5,873 bases of DNA from NCBI GenBank assembly GCA_900765125.1, contig CAAFQL010000325.1, forward strand, positions 1 through 5,873. The letters are read 5' to 3'. The notes beneath the pieces are model-generated. The model did no database searches. It was not told where the DNA came from and worked only from the letters and a program-made list of their open reading frames with translations. This document shows positions 1 through 5,873 of the stretch, piece after piece; position 1 is the stretch's first letter, and every line of letters starts with the position of its first letter. A program made the translations under genes and the position numbers. Source of the DNA: Oscillospiraceae bacterium. Its GTDB lineage: Bacteria > Bacillota > Clostridia > Oscillospirales > Ruminococcaceae.

Positions 1-1603
1 CCAGTTCAATTTCGGCATTGTGATAAATCGCTCCATGCTTGACGATAGCAAGCCCAAGACCGGTTCCGCCGATGGATTTGGAGCGTGCCTTGTCAACTCT
101 ATAAAAACGTTCAAAAACACGGCTTTGCTGCGCTGTCGGAATGCCGATTCCTGTATCACGAACGATCAGTTTAACCTTACTGTCCGCTAAGCTGACTATT
201 ATATCTACAATGCCGTTTTCCTTATTGTATTTTATAGCATTGTCACAAAGATTATATATCATTTCATCAAGAATTTTCCGTACTCCGATAACTTCCGCAG
301 TATCGCCTATCACATTGATTTTAATGTTTTTCTTATCAGCTTCTGCACGAAGTCTTTCAGCAACCTCCAAAGAAAGAGAATACAGATCAACAGTTTCTTT
401 TTCATAAACAACGGTCTTTTCATCCAGTTCCGAAATCTTCATAATATCAGAAACAAGTGAGATCAGTCTTTGCGCTTCCTCATAAATAGAATTCGAAAAG
501 TCAATCACCATTTCATTCGGGGTATCGCCGTTTTTCATGATTTCAGCAAATCCTGATATAGAAGTAAGGGGCGTTTTCAGTTCGTGAGAAACATTTGATG
601 TAAATTCACGCCTCAAATTTTCACTGTTAACACTTTCTGTAACGTCTAAAATCACAATGACAGCGCCGATAATATTATTCTCATCTAACACAGGATTAGC
701 AATGAAACGATAATATTTCCCGTCAGATTCTGTTTCCGATTCGTTACGTACTCCTGACAAAACACGTTCCAACATCTTTCTGAATGCTTTTGAGCGATTT
801 ACAGAAAGAACATTTTCGCTTTCTGCCGCAGACATATTCAGCAGTTTCATTGCTGCCGTATTATGTGTCAGAATACGCATCTCACTATCAATGATAAGAA
901 ATCCTTCACTCATATTTTCAGTAATAAGCTTAAATTCTTCCTGCATCTGCATCGCATCTTTTAACTGCTTGTCAATGATTTTACGTTGATTTGCAATTTT
1001 TTTCAGAAATGGTGTAAGTTCTTCATAAGTCTCATTATTTTCCGGATGTTCAAGATCGAGCGTATTGATCGGCTCAACAATTTTTACGGATACCCTATGA
1101 CATAACCATAGCGAAAGCAATATTGATATAAAAACGACAATCATTATTGGCTGTAATAAACCAAACAATATAGTAAAAACAGTATAATGTCTTGCAGAAA
1201 TTCTAAGGATATTTCCGTCCTTCATTTCCAATGCATAATATACGATTTTTTCTGTTAATGTATCAGAGTATCGTGAACTTGTTCCGCTTCCGTTTTGTAT
1301 CGCTTCTTTTACTTCTTCACGGTCAATGTGGTTTTCAAGAACGTCTGTGTCTGCAACAGTATCCGCAATCACAGTTCCGTCAGGAGCAATCAGCGTAATA
1401 CGTTCATTTTCATTTTCAATGCTGTCAAGATATTCAATGCCCTCGTTTTCGATTGCTATGGAAATATATGCCGCTTCCCTTTTCAGTTCATTGATCAGCT
1501 GCGATTCAAAATAATCGTAAAGTATCCCCATAATCAGAACGATACTGGACAGCAGAACAAGCAGCGTTACAAGCATGGATGAACGAAAAATTTTGTTATG
1601 CAT
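1..1603 (-). CDS. phoR: PhoR-type phosphate sensor histidine kinase (3' end cut by window edge)
   Basis: Membrane sensor kinase expected to phosphorylate the adjacent response regulator in phosphate limitation. 534 residues are visible and no stop is reached; about 20-30 C-terminal residues appear to lie outside the window. In order: a hydrophobic segment (about 10-28), an extracytoplasmic domain of about 105 residues resembling a single Cache/PAS-like sensor (PDGT near 74-77, ENHIDREE near 90-97), a second membrane segment (about 140-163), a linker, a cytoplasmic PAS domain (about 224-330, NMSEGFLIID), then the kinase core. Core motifs are the H-box SHELKTPLTS with phospho-acceptor His340, N-box LCDNAIKYN (Asn455), G1 box RDTGIGIP (Asp483), F-box FERFYRVDKARS and G2 box GGTGLGL (512-518). 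The ATG at 1603 is preferred: GGCGG/GGTGAGG lies just upstream and an in-frame stop lies at 1616-1618. It overlaps the regulator's end by 8 nt, implying translational coupling. The family is very secure; the phosphate role rests on the pst-phoU context and the PhoR-like layout. Confidence 0.95.
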   Translation of the reverse strand, partial: MHNKIFRSSMLVTLLVLLSSIVLIMGILYDYFESQLINELKREAAYISIAIENEGIEYLDSIENENERITLIAPDGTVIADTVADTDVLENHIDREEVKEAIQNGSGTSSRYSDTLTEKIVYYALEMKDGNILRISARHYTVFTILFGLLQPIMIVVFISILLSLWLCHRVSVKIVEPINTLDLEHPENNETYEELTPFLKKIANQRKIIDKQLKDAMQMQEEFKLITENMSEGFLIIDSEMRILTHNTAAMKLLNMSAAESENVLSVNRSKAFRKMLERVLSGVRNESETESDGKYYRFIANPVLDENNIIGAVIVILDVTESVNSENLRREFTSNVSHELKTPLTSISGFAEIMKNGDTPNEMVIDFSNSIYEEAQRLISLVSDIMKISELDEKTVVYEKETVDLYSLSLEVAERLRAEADKKNIKINVIGDTAEVIGVRKILDEMIYNLCDNAIKYNKENGIVDIIVSLADSKVKLIVRDTGIGIPTAQQSRVFERFYRVDKARSKSIGGTGLGLAIVKHGAIYHNAEIEL

Positions 1604-2276
1604 GAGCCTCACCGCCTATCTGATAGCCGATGTTCTTCACCGTCTGAATATATTTTCCGGCAGTTCCAAGCTTCATACGAAGATTACGGATATGCACATC
1701 AAGGGTTCTGGATTCGCCGTAATATTCGCCCCATACCTTTGCAAAAAGCTCCTCACGAGTCAGAACTTTTCCGTCAGCTTCCAACAATACTGTCAGCAGA
1801 TGATACTCTTTGTAGGACAAGGAAACCGACTTTCCATTGACTTCCACAATATGCCGTTCAGGATTTACAAGCAGCTCTCCGATACGATATGTTTTTTCTG
1901 TAACAAATTTTTTCCTGCTTCGTCTCAGAACTGCACGCACTCTTGAAACCAGTTCAGTGATGCCAAAGGGTTTGGCAATATAGTCGTCCGCACCCGAATC
2001 AAGCCCGGTCACCTTATCAATTTCGCTGTCCTTTGCAGTCATCATAATGACATATATCGCTTCATCTTTGCGGCGAATTTTTTTCAGAATGGCAATGCCG
2101 TCCTCTTCCGGCAGCATAATATCAAGTAAAATCAAGTCCGGCTTTTGTTCTTCATATGCAGTGTAAAACGCACTGGGAAGCGGAAATCCCTTTACACAAT
2201 AACCCTCTTTCGCAAGTGCATAACAGACAAGCTTGCGGATATTGTCATCATCTTCAAGAACATATATATTCTCCAT
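1596..2276 (-). CDS. phoP: PhoB/PhoP-type response regulator (OmpR family)
   Basis: Cytoplasmic DNA-binding response regulator, 226 residues, a full-length OmpR/PhoB-family protein. The receiver domain (about 1-118) shows the acidic pocket EDDD (8-11), phospho-acceptor Asp52 in LLDIMLP, Thr80 in MMTAKD and Lys102 in AKPF. The C-terminal winged-helix domain (about 128-222) has the typical LTREELFAKVWG turn and the recognition-helix stretch RTLDVHIRNLRMKLG. The ATG at 2276 follows GGTGG at a 5-nt spacing, with AAAGG and AGGAGAG further upstream. The gene follows phoU by 49 nt and overlaps the kinase gene by 8 nt, so it is the kinase's cognate partner. Firmicute naming is PhoP; many annotations would call it PhoB. 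By family knowledge it should activate pst and other phosphate-starvation genes. The sequence alone does not prove which regulon it controls. A sigma-A-like promoter sits directly upstream. Confidence 0.95.
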   Translation of the reverse strand: MENIYVLEDDDNIRKLVCYALAKEGYCVKGFPLPSAFYTAYEEQKPDLILLDIMLPEEDGIAILKKIRRKDEAIYVIMMTAKDSEIDKVTGLDSGADDYIAKPFGITELVSRVRAVLRRSRKKFVTEKTYRIGELLVNPERHIVEVNGKSVSLSYKEYHLLTVLLEADGKVLTREELFAKVWGEYYGESRTLDVHIRNLRMKLGTAGKYIQTVKNIGYQIGGEAHA

Positions 2277-2281
2277 TTAAG

Positions 2282-2300
2282 CCACCGACCTTTCTCTCCT
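2282..2300 (-). promoter_or_regulatory. Ribosome binding region of the response regulator
   Basis: Read on the minus strand this is a purine-rich run containing AGGAGAG (2300-2294), AAAGG (2293-2289) and GGTGG (2286-2282). GGTGG stands 5 nt and AAAGG 12 nt before the ATG at 2276. AGGAGAG is too far upstream to be the main site. It also lies at about the predicted transcription start of the internal promoter, so it may be only partly present in the short transcript. Confidence 0.55.
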
Positions 2301-2329
2301 ATTATACACCATTCTTAAAAGTGAATCAA
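2301..2329 (-). promoter_or_regulatory. Putative sigma-A-type promoter for phoP-phoR
   Basis: On the minus strand a -35 element TTGATT (2329-2324, 4 of 6 to the TTGACA consensus) is followed by exactly 17 nt and a perfect -10 TATAAT (2306-2301). Transcription would start near 2293-2295, giving a leader of about 18 nt before the regulator's ATG. The TGA stop of phoU lies inside the -35 region. The promoter sits in the only gap longer than 10 nt between genes of this window, which supports it as real. It would give phoPR its own transcription in addition to read-through from pst. Confidence 0.7.
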
Positions 2330-2979
2330 CATGAAATGTTAAAATCATGCCGACCCGTAATTGCATAAATCACCCACTCTGCAATATTTTCTGCATGATC
2401 GCCGATACGCTCAAAGTATTTTGCTATCATCAGAAGGTCTACCAGTGATTCCGCATCATCATGACCATTCCGCACTGCTTCTATCAGTTCCTTTTTCACT
2501 TTCAGGAAAATTTCATCGACCGTATCGTCCATGGAGATAACTAAATATGCTATATCAATATCTTTTTTCACGAATGAATCAACGCTGTTATTAACCATAT
2601 GCACAACGGCTTCTGCCATATCTGTAATATGAACTCCGGAACTAAGATCGGAAAGGTGTACATATTCTGCAATTTCGGCAATATCCTCCGCCTGATCGCC
2701 GATACGCTCCATATCGGAAATCATTTTCAATGCAGAAGTAATCAACCGGAAATCTGTTGCAACAGGCTGCTGGTGCATTAACAGCTTCATGCAGTGGGAT
2801 TCGATATCACGTTCCTTGCGGTCAATCTGTTTTTCAGCATCAACAGCATTTTCTTGCATTTCATCATCACGGTCTACCAGATATTTTACAGCATAGGCAA
2901 TTGCTTCTTCGCACAATGCACCCATTCTGATCAGTTCGTTATTCAGCTGTAAAAGCTGTTCGTCAAAACGATTTCTCAT
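2326..2979 (-). CDS. phoU: PhoU, phosphate transport/signalling regulator
   Basis: Cytoplasmic all-helical protein that in known systems bridges the Pst transporter and PhoR, holding the kinase inactive when phosphate is plentiful and restraining uptake. At 217 residues it matches the usual length of the family. The two tandem three-helix bundles are each marked by the metal-binding (E/D)xxxD signature: ERIGDQAEDIAE (91-102) and ERIGDHAENIAE (190-201). HQQPVATDFRLI (69-80) is the usual linker motif. The frame stays open upstream inside pstB to 3156, but PhoU homology starts at MRNRFDEQL. The ATG at 2979 has AGGAAGG 10 nt before it, so the longer start is rejected. It begins 1 nt after the pstB stop, showing translational coupling. 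Its C-terminal codons overlap the palindrome and the -35 of the downstream promoter. Confidence 0.96.
   Translation of the reverse strand: MRNRFDEQLLQLNNELIRMGALCEEAIAYAVKYLVDRDDEMQENAVDAEKQIDRKERDIESHCMKLLMHQQPVATDFRLITSALKMISDMERIGDQAEDIAEIAEYVHLSDLSSGVHITDMAEAVVHMVNNSVDSFVKKDIDIAYLVISMDDTVDEIFLKVKKELIEAVRNGHDDAESLVDLLMIAKYFERIGDHAENIAEWVIYAITGRHDFNISC
2328..2340. repeat. Palindrome AACAT-GAA-ATGTT next to the -35 element
   Basis: A perfect inverted repeat of 5-nt arms around a 3-nt centre overlaps the -35 hexamer by 2 nt and covers the last codons of phoU. Its minus-strand reading is preceded by TT, giving TTAACA, which matches the TT(A/T/C)ACA half-site known for Bacillus PhoP boxes. A weaker TTCACT lies further downstream, but the repeats are not in the regular 11-nt spacing of a classical box. 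It could be an operator for autoregulation or a chance of A+T-rich coding sequence. No T-run follows, so it is not a terminator. Confidence 0.35.
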
Positions 2980-2980
2980 A

Positions 2981-3736
2981 TCAACCAAACCTTCCTGTAA
3001 TATAATCTTCCGTACGCTTGTCAGCAGGATTTGAAAACATTTTATCTGTGCTGTCAAATTCCACAACCTCGCCCAATAAGAAAAACGCTGTTTTGTCGGC
3101 GATTCTTGCTGCTTGCTGCATATTGTGAGTAACCATAATAATGGTATACTTTTCACGAAGCTCTACTGCTAAATCTTCGATTTTTGATGTAGAAATCGGA
3201 TCAAGTGCAGAGGTCGGCTCATCCATAAGCAGAATCTCAGGCTCTACCGCAAGCGAACGGGCAATGCAAAGTCTCTGCTGCTGACCTCCGCTCATACCTA
3301 ACGCACTTTTTTTCAGTCTGTCCTTGCATTCGTCCCATATCGCCGCTTTACGCAGAGAATCCTCCACAATTTCATCAAGTCTGACCTTTGATTTGATTCC
3401 GTGAATACGTGGTCCATATGCGATATTATCGTAAATACTCATCGGAAATGGATTTGGTTTTTGAAATACCATTCCCACACGCTTTCGGAGAATATTGACG
3501 TCATAATTCTTATAAATATCAACACCATCAAATGTAATTTCACCCTCTATGCGACAACCCTCTACAAGGTCATTCATGCGGTTGAGTGATTTCAGAAACG
3601 TGGATTTTCCACAGCCTGACGGGCCTATCAATGCTGTAATCTGTCTTTCAGGCAAAGCGATATTGATATCTTTCAGAGCATGATTTGCTCCGTACCAAAG
3701 ATTCATATTTTTTGCCTGAATTATATTTTCTTTCAT
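2981..3736 (-). CDS. pstB: PstB, phosphate ABC transporter ATPase
   Basis: Cytoplasmic ATPase subunit that drives high-affinity phosphate import through PstC-PstA. Its 251 residues are the normal family length and every ABC motif is intact: Walker A GPSGCGKST (38-46), Q-loop Gln92 in VFQKPNPFPMS, signature MSGGQQQR (148-155), Walker B ILLMDEP (168-174) with catalytic Glu173, D-loop SALD, and H-loop His204 in VTHNMQQA. The FLKSLNRMNDL stretch after Walker A and QKPNPFPMSIYDN are specific to PstB among ABC ATPases. The C-terminus ending TEDYITGRFG is also characteristic. The ATG at 3736 is preceded by GAAAGGA (3752-3746) with a 9-nt spacer and starts 3 nt after the pstA stop. phoU begins 1 nt downstream of its stop. 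Confidence 0.98.
   Translation of the reverse strand: MKENIIQAKNMNLWYGANHALKDINIALPERQITALIGPSGCGKSTFLKSLNRMNDLVEGCRIEGEITFDGVDIYKNYDVNILRKRVGMVFQKPNPFPMSIYDNIAYGPRIHGIKSKVRLDEIVEDSLRKAAIWDECKDRLKKSALGMSGGQQQRLCIARSLAVEPEILLMDEPTSALDPISTSKIEDLAVELREKYTIIMVTHNMQQAARIADKTAFFLLGEVVEFDSTDKMFSNPADKRTEDYITGRFG
2990..2996 (-). promoter_or_regulatory. phoU ribosome binding site
   Basis: AGGAAGG on the minus strand, 10 nt before the ATG at 2979 and inside the 3' end of pstB. It decides the short phoU start over the upstream in-frame extension, which has no PhoU-like sequence. Confidence 0.7.
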
Positions 3737-3739
3737 GAA

Positions 3740-4600
3740 TCATTGTCCTTTCTTCAATTTTTTAGCTGTAAACTTGGCTGACATATTTATCAATAAGGTA
3801 AGCATCAGCAGTACAGCTGCAATTGCAAACGCAGTATCAAAATCCCCACGTTCCTTAGCGTACATATATAGAGAAACCGTAAGCGTTGAACCTGCTTTTC
3901 CGGGAGTAACAGCTTCAAATATTCCCAATACCTCATTTGCCATACCTGCCGTAAAGAGCAACGCCGCACTTTCTCCGACAATTCTTCCAACTGACAAGAT
4001 ACATCCCGTTACAATACCGTCAACAGCTGACGGCAGTACAGTGGTTTGTATCATATACCATTTTCCTGCACCAAGCGCCAATCCGCCCTCACGGTAACTG
4101 TCGGGAACTGTTTTCAGGCTTTCCTGCGTTGTCCGGATAATGGTCGGCAAAGTCATGATAACAAGCGTCAATGCTCCTGCGATCAAACTTGTTCCGAGAG
4201 AACAGAATTGCACAAATATCAGCATTCCCACAAGTCCGTAAATAATGGACGGAATGCCTGCAAGTGTTTCAATTGCCAGCTCAATCAGATGAACCGCCTT
4301 TTTGTTTTTTGCGTATTCATTTAGATAAATCGCAGCTCCAACGCCCAGCGGAAGAACGATAACAAGCGTTATCAGAATGATGTACAGCGTATTCAGAATA
4401 TTAGGAAGGATTCCTGTTGTTTCATTTAACAGACTTGGCTTGGAAGTGAGCAGCTCCCAAGAAATATGGGACAAACCTTTCAGAAGAATACATAGAATAA
4501 TTCCCAATAATACGAGACATATAATACCTGTTGCCGTCCATATCAAACTGTTCAAAATAACACATTTTATTTTTCTTGACTTTGAAATTTCTTCATTCAT
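3740..4600 (-). CDS. pstA: PstA, phosphate ABC transporter permease
   Basis: Inner-membrane permease that pairs with PstC to form the phosphate channel. It has 286 residues, the usual length, and about six hydrophobic helices: near 17-40, 67-92, 113-131, 138-157, 192-217 and 253-275. The cytoplasmic EAA loop that docks onto PstB is clear at about 168-190 (SYREGGLALGAGKW, then TVLP). LAGIPSIIYGLVGM (113-126) and the GRIVGESAALLFTAG stretch (205-219) are strongly conserved in PstA. The N-terminus is short, charged and cytoplasmic. The ATG at 4600 has AGGAAG (4613-4608) 7 nt upstream and follows the pstC stop by 4 nt; pstB begins 3 nt after its end. No defect was seen. Confidence 0.97.
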   Translation of the reverse strand: MNEEISKSRKIKCVILNSLIWTATGIICLVLLGIILCILLKGLSHISWELLTSKPSLLNETTGILPNILNTLYIILITLVIVLPLGVGAAIYLNEYAKNKKAVHLIELAIETLAGIPSIIYGLVGMLIFVQFCSLGTSLIAGALTLVIMTLPTIIRTTQESLKTVPDSYREGGLALGAGKWYMIQTTVLPSAVDGIVTGCILSVGRIVGESAALLFTAGMANEVLGIFEAVTPGKAGSTLTVSLYMYAKERGDFDTAFAIAAVLLMLTLLINMSAKFTAKKLKKGQ

Positions 4601-4604
4601 ATCA

Positions 4605-5507
4605 TCACTTCCTGTTCTTTTTTACGATCAGATTCAGCACAAGATTGATACCCAGAATGAACACAAACAGCACCAACGCTACGGAAAACAACGCCTGTCT
4701 CTGCAATCCTGAAGAATAGGACATCTCGCTTGCAACTGCTGTTGTGAGAAAGCGGACGCTTTTAAACAATCCGGGCATATTGGCAACGTTTCCTGCTACC
4801 ATCATGACCGCCATTGCCTCGCCGATCGCCCTGCCGATTCCGAGTACCACTGATGCAAGAATACCACTTTTTGCAGCAGGCAATGTCACTTTGAAAATTG
4901 TTTCGGTTTTGGTTGCTCCCAATGCAAGAGAAGCTTCTTCGTACTCTTTCGGAACAGCACGGATTGCCGTTTCTGATACGGAAATGACCGACGGCAATAT
5001 CATGACGGCAAGGACTAAAATTGCTGAAAAAAGATTTGCGCCGTCGGGAAGTCCGAAAAATTCACGTACTGTCGGAACAATGATGATCATTCCCACAAGA
5101 CCATACACAACAGAAGGTATTCCTGACATCAGGCTGACTGCGCCGCTTACAAATGATGCTGTTCGTTTACCTGCGATCTTTGCAAGAAAAACTGCACATA
5201 AAATTCCCAGCGGAACACCTATTAGAATTGCTCCGAACGTGCCGTAAACAGATGTCAGAATAAACGGCAGGATTCCATAAGCCGGCTCGGCAGCTGTGGA
5301 AGCCCATTCTGTACCGAAAAGGAAATCTGTTAAACCAATCTCTCCGATTGCCGGAGTTCCTGAAACGACCAGAAATATTGTGATCACCAGCACAAATGCC
5401 ACAGCAATAAATCCGCATACGGTAAACAGCAAATTCATGCTTTTTTCGAGAAATCCTGAGATTTTTTTCAATTTTCCCATGTTAGCAGCTTCTTTCTTCT
5501 GCGTCAT
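4605..5507 (-). CDS. pstC: PstC, phosphate ABC transporter permease
   Basis: Inner-membrane permease, partner of PstA. With the ATG at 5507 it has 300 residues and about six membrane helices: near 24-49, 79-109, 120-146, 159-179, 211-239 and 270-294. The EAA loop is at about 188-210 (EYEEASLALGATKTE, then VTLP). LMSGIPSVVYGLVGM and GRAIGEAMAVMMVAGN are PstC hallmarks. The periplasmic loop after the first helix includes TDFLFGTEWAS, also usual for PstC. The start is uncertain: a GTG at 5540 would overlap pstS by 23 nt and has poor spacing from any ribosome site. The ATG at 5507 leaves a 10-nt gap from pstS, in keeping with the tight packing of this operon. The ATG at 5480 (MGKLKKISG) has a weak AGAAG 8 nt upstream and gives 291 residues. 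None has a strong Shine-Dalgarno sequence. The product is certain. Confidence 0.94.
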   Translation of the reverse strand: MTQKKEAANMGKLKKISGFLEKSMNLLFTVCGFIAVAFVLVITIFLVVSGTPAIGEIGLTDFLFGTEWASTAAEPAYGILPFILTSVYGTFGAILIGVPLGILCAVFLAKIAGKRTASFVSGAVSLMSGIPSVVYGLVGMIIIVPTVREFFGLPDGANLFSAILVLAVMILPSVISVSETAIRAVPKEYEEASLALGATKTETIFKVTLPAAKSGILASVVLGIGRAIGEAMAVMMVAGNVANMPGLFKSVRFLTTAVASEMSYSSGLQRQALFSVALVLFVFILGINLVLNLIVKKNRK

Positions 5508-5517
5508 ATTCAATACT

Positions 5518-5873
5518 TTACTTTGCAACTGGAACTGCACCTGCCTTTGTGATATATTCGTCTGCCTGGCTGCTCATGCAGAAATCAAAGAAATCCTTTG
5601 CTGAACCAGTCAATTCCTTATCTTTTTTTGTGACAAGTACAAAATTACGCTGAATCTTGTAATCCCCGTTGAGAATCGTTTCATCAGACGGCATAATACC
5701 CTCAACGCTGATCGTCTGCACCTGATCGCTGACCGATGCAAGAGAAGCATATCCGATCGCATTGGGATTAGATGATACAGTCTGCACCACATCGCCTGTA
5801 GATGTCAGTTCCTGTGCATACTTGCAGTTATCAGCCGTTCCTATGATAGATTCAAAGCCGTCACGAGTACCGG
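5518..5873 (-). CDS. pstS: PstS, phosphate-binding protein (C-terminal part; 5' end outside window)
   Basis: Extracytoplasmic phosphate-binding component that delivers phosphate to PstC-PstA; in Gram-positives it is normally a lipoprotein. Only the last 117 residues are visible, so the signal peptide and lipobox cannot be seen. The visible part opens with GTRDGFE, matching the phosphate-contacting SGTR-(D/G/S)-xFE motif of the family. NPNAIGYASLASVSD follows, the typical second-lobe stretch. YKIQRNFVLVTKKD and the FFDFCMSSQADEYITKAGAVPV ending, broken here by the natural end of the protein, are also typical. The stop is TAA at 5520-5518. A GTG at 5790 could be read as a start but lies in the middle of the homologous region, so the gene must continue past the right edge. 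It is first of the visible genes; the main pst promoter is expected beyond the window. Confidence 0.95.
   Translation of the reverse strand, partial: GTRDGFESIIGTADNCKYAQELTSTGDVVQTVSSNPNAIGYASLASVSDQVQTISVEGIMPSDETILNGDYKIQRNFVLVTKKDKELTGSAKDFFDFCMSSQADEYITKAGAVPVAK

Noticed and set aside
141..407. Plus-strand open frame antisense to the kinase core
   Set aside because: The opposite strand encodes the N-box and G1 regions of the histidine kinase in an unbroken frame; the plus-strand product has no family features.
1183..1188. Plus-strand TATAAT inside the kinase gene
   Set aside because: No -35-like hexamer is found at 16-18 nt upstream (ACCAAA at the 17-nt position) and no plus-strand gene follows; chance in A+T-rich coding sequence.
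1295..1946. Plus-strand open frames antisense to the kinase N-terminus and regulator C-terminus
   Set aside because: Both strands cannot plausibly be coding here, and the minus-strand products show full motif sets. The plus-strand products are Phe/Ser/Cys-rich without any domain.
2324..2345. Rho-independent terminator after phoU
   Set aside because: The only inverted repeat has 5-nt A+T-rich arms and no T-run follows it on the minus strand, so it cannot act as an intrinsic terminator.
2980..3156. N-terminal extension of phoU upstream to 3156
   Set aside because: The extra 59 residues are an out-of-frame reading of the pstB 3' end, carry no PhoU similarity, and the ATG at 2979 has a good ribosome site.
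4744..5247. Plus-strand open frame of 167 codons antisense to pstC
   Set aside because: It lies wholly opposite a clear permease gene, has a low-complexity T/A/P/R-rich product without a recognisable domain, and has no ribosome site of note. It is a shadow of pstC codon use.
1..5873. Mobile element, defence system, CRISPR array, RNA gene or foreign island
   Set aside because: No long repeats, integrase or transposase motifs, tRNA-like folds or periodic short repeats were seen. The genes account for nearly every base and are ordinary phosphate-module members.

Overview
The window carries a phosphate-uptake and phosphate-sensing cluster, all on the minus strand. In order of transcription it reads: pstS (3' end only), pstC, pstA, pstB, phoU, a PhoB/PhoP-type response regulator, and a PhoR-type sensor kinase cut by the window's left edge. 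Base composition is moderately A+T-rich by eye, ribosome binding sites are purine-rich, and the regulator and kinase look like those of Gram-positive bacteria. This suggests a low-to-moderate G+C Firmicute, probably a Clostridia/Ruminococcus-type anaerobe. That placement is inference from sequence style, not from a search.

Layout from right to left: positions 5873-5518 hold the C-terminal 117 residues of the phosphate-binding lipoprotein PstS. Positions 5507-4605 (pstC) and 4600-3740 (pstA) encode the two membrane permeases. Positions 3736-2981 (pstB) encode the ATPase and 2979-2326 encode PhoU. Gaps from pstC to phoU are only 1-4 nt, and the pstS-pstC gap is about 10 nt, so these genes are almost certainly one transcription unit. 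A 49-nt gap (2325-2277) separates phoU from the regulator, and it is the only real intergenic space in the window. It contains a very good sigma-A-type promoter (TTGATT, 17 nt, TATAAT) and a 5+3+5 palindrome just upstream. The regulator (2276-1596) overlaps the kinase (1603 to beyond position 1) by 8 nt.

Together, PstS captures inorganic phosphate outside the cell, PstC/PstA form the channel and PstB powers it. PhoU links transporter state to PhoR signalling. PhoR and the regulator form the two-component pair that normally turns on the pst genes when phosphate is scarce. No mobile element, RNA gene, CRISPR array or foreign-looking insert was seen. All plus-strand open frames lie antisense to these well-supported genes and are treated as shadows. 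I found no undescribed system here; the points worth checking are the internal regulator promoter and its palindrome.
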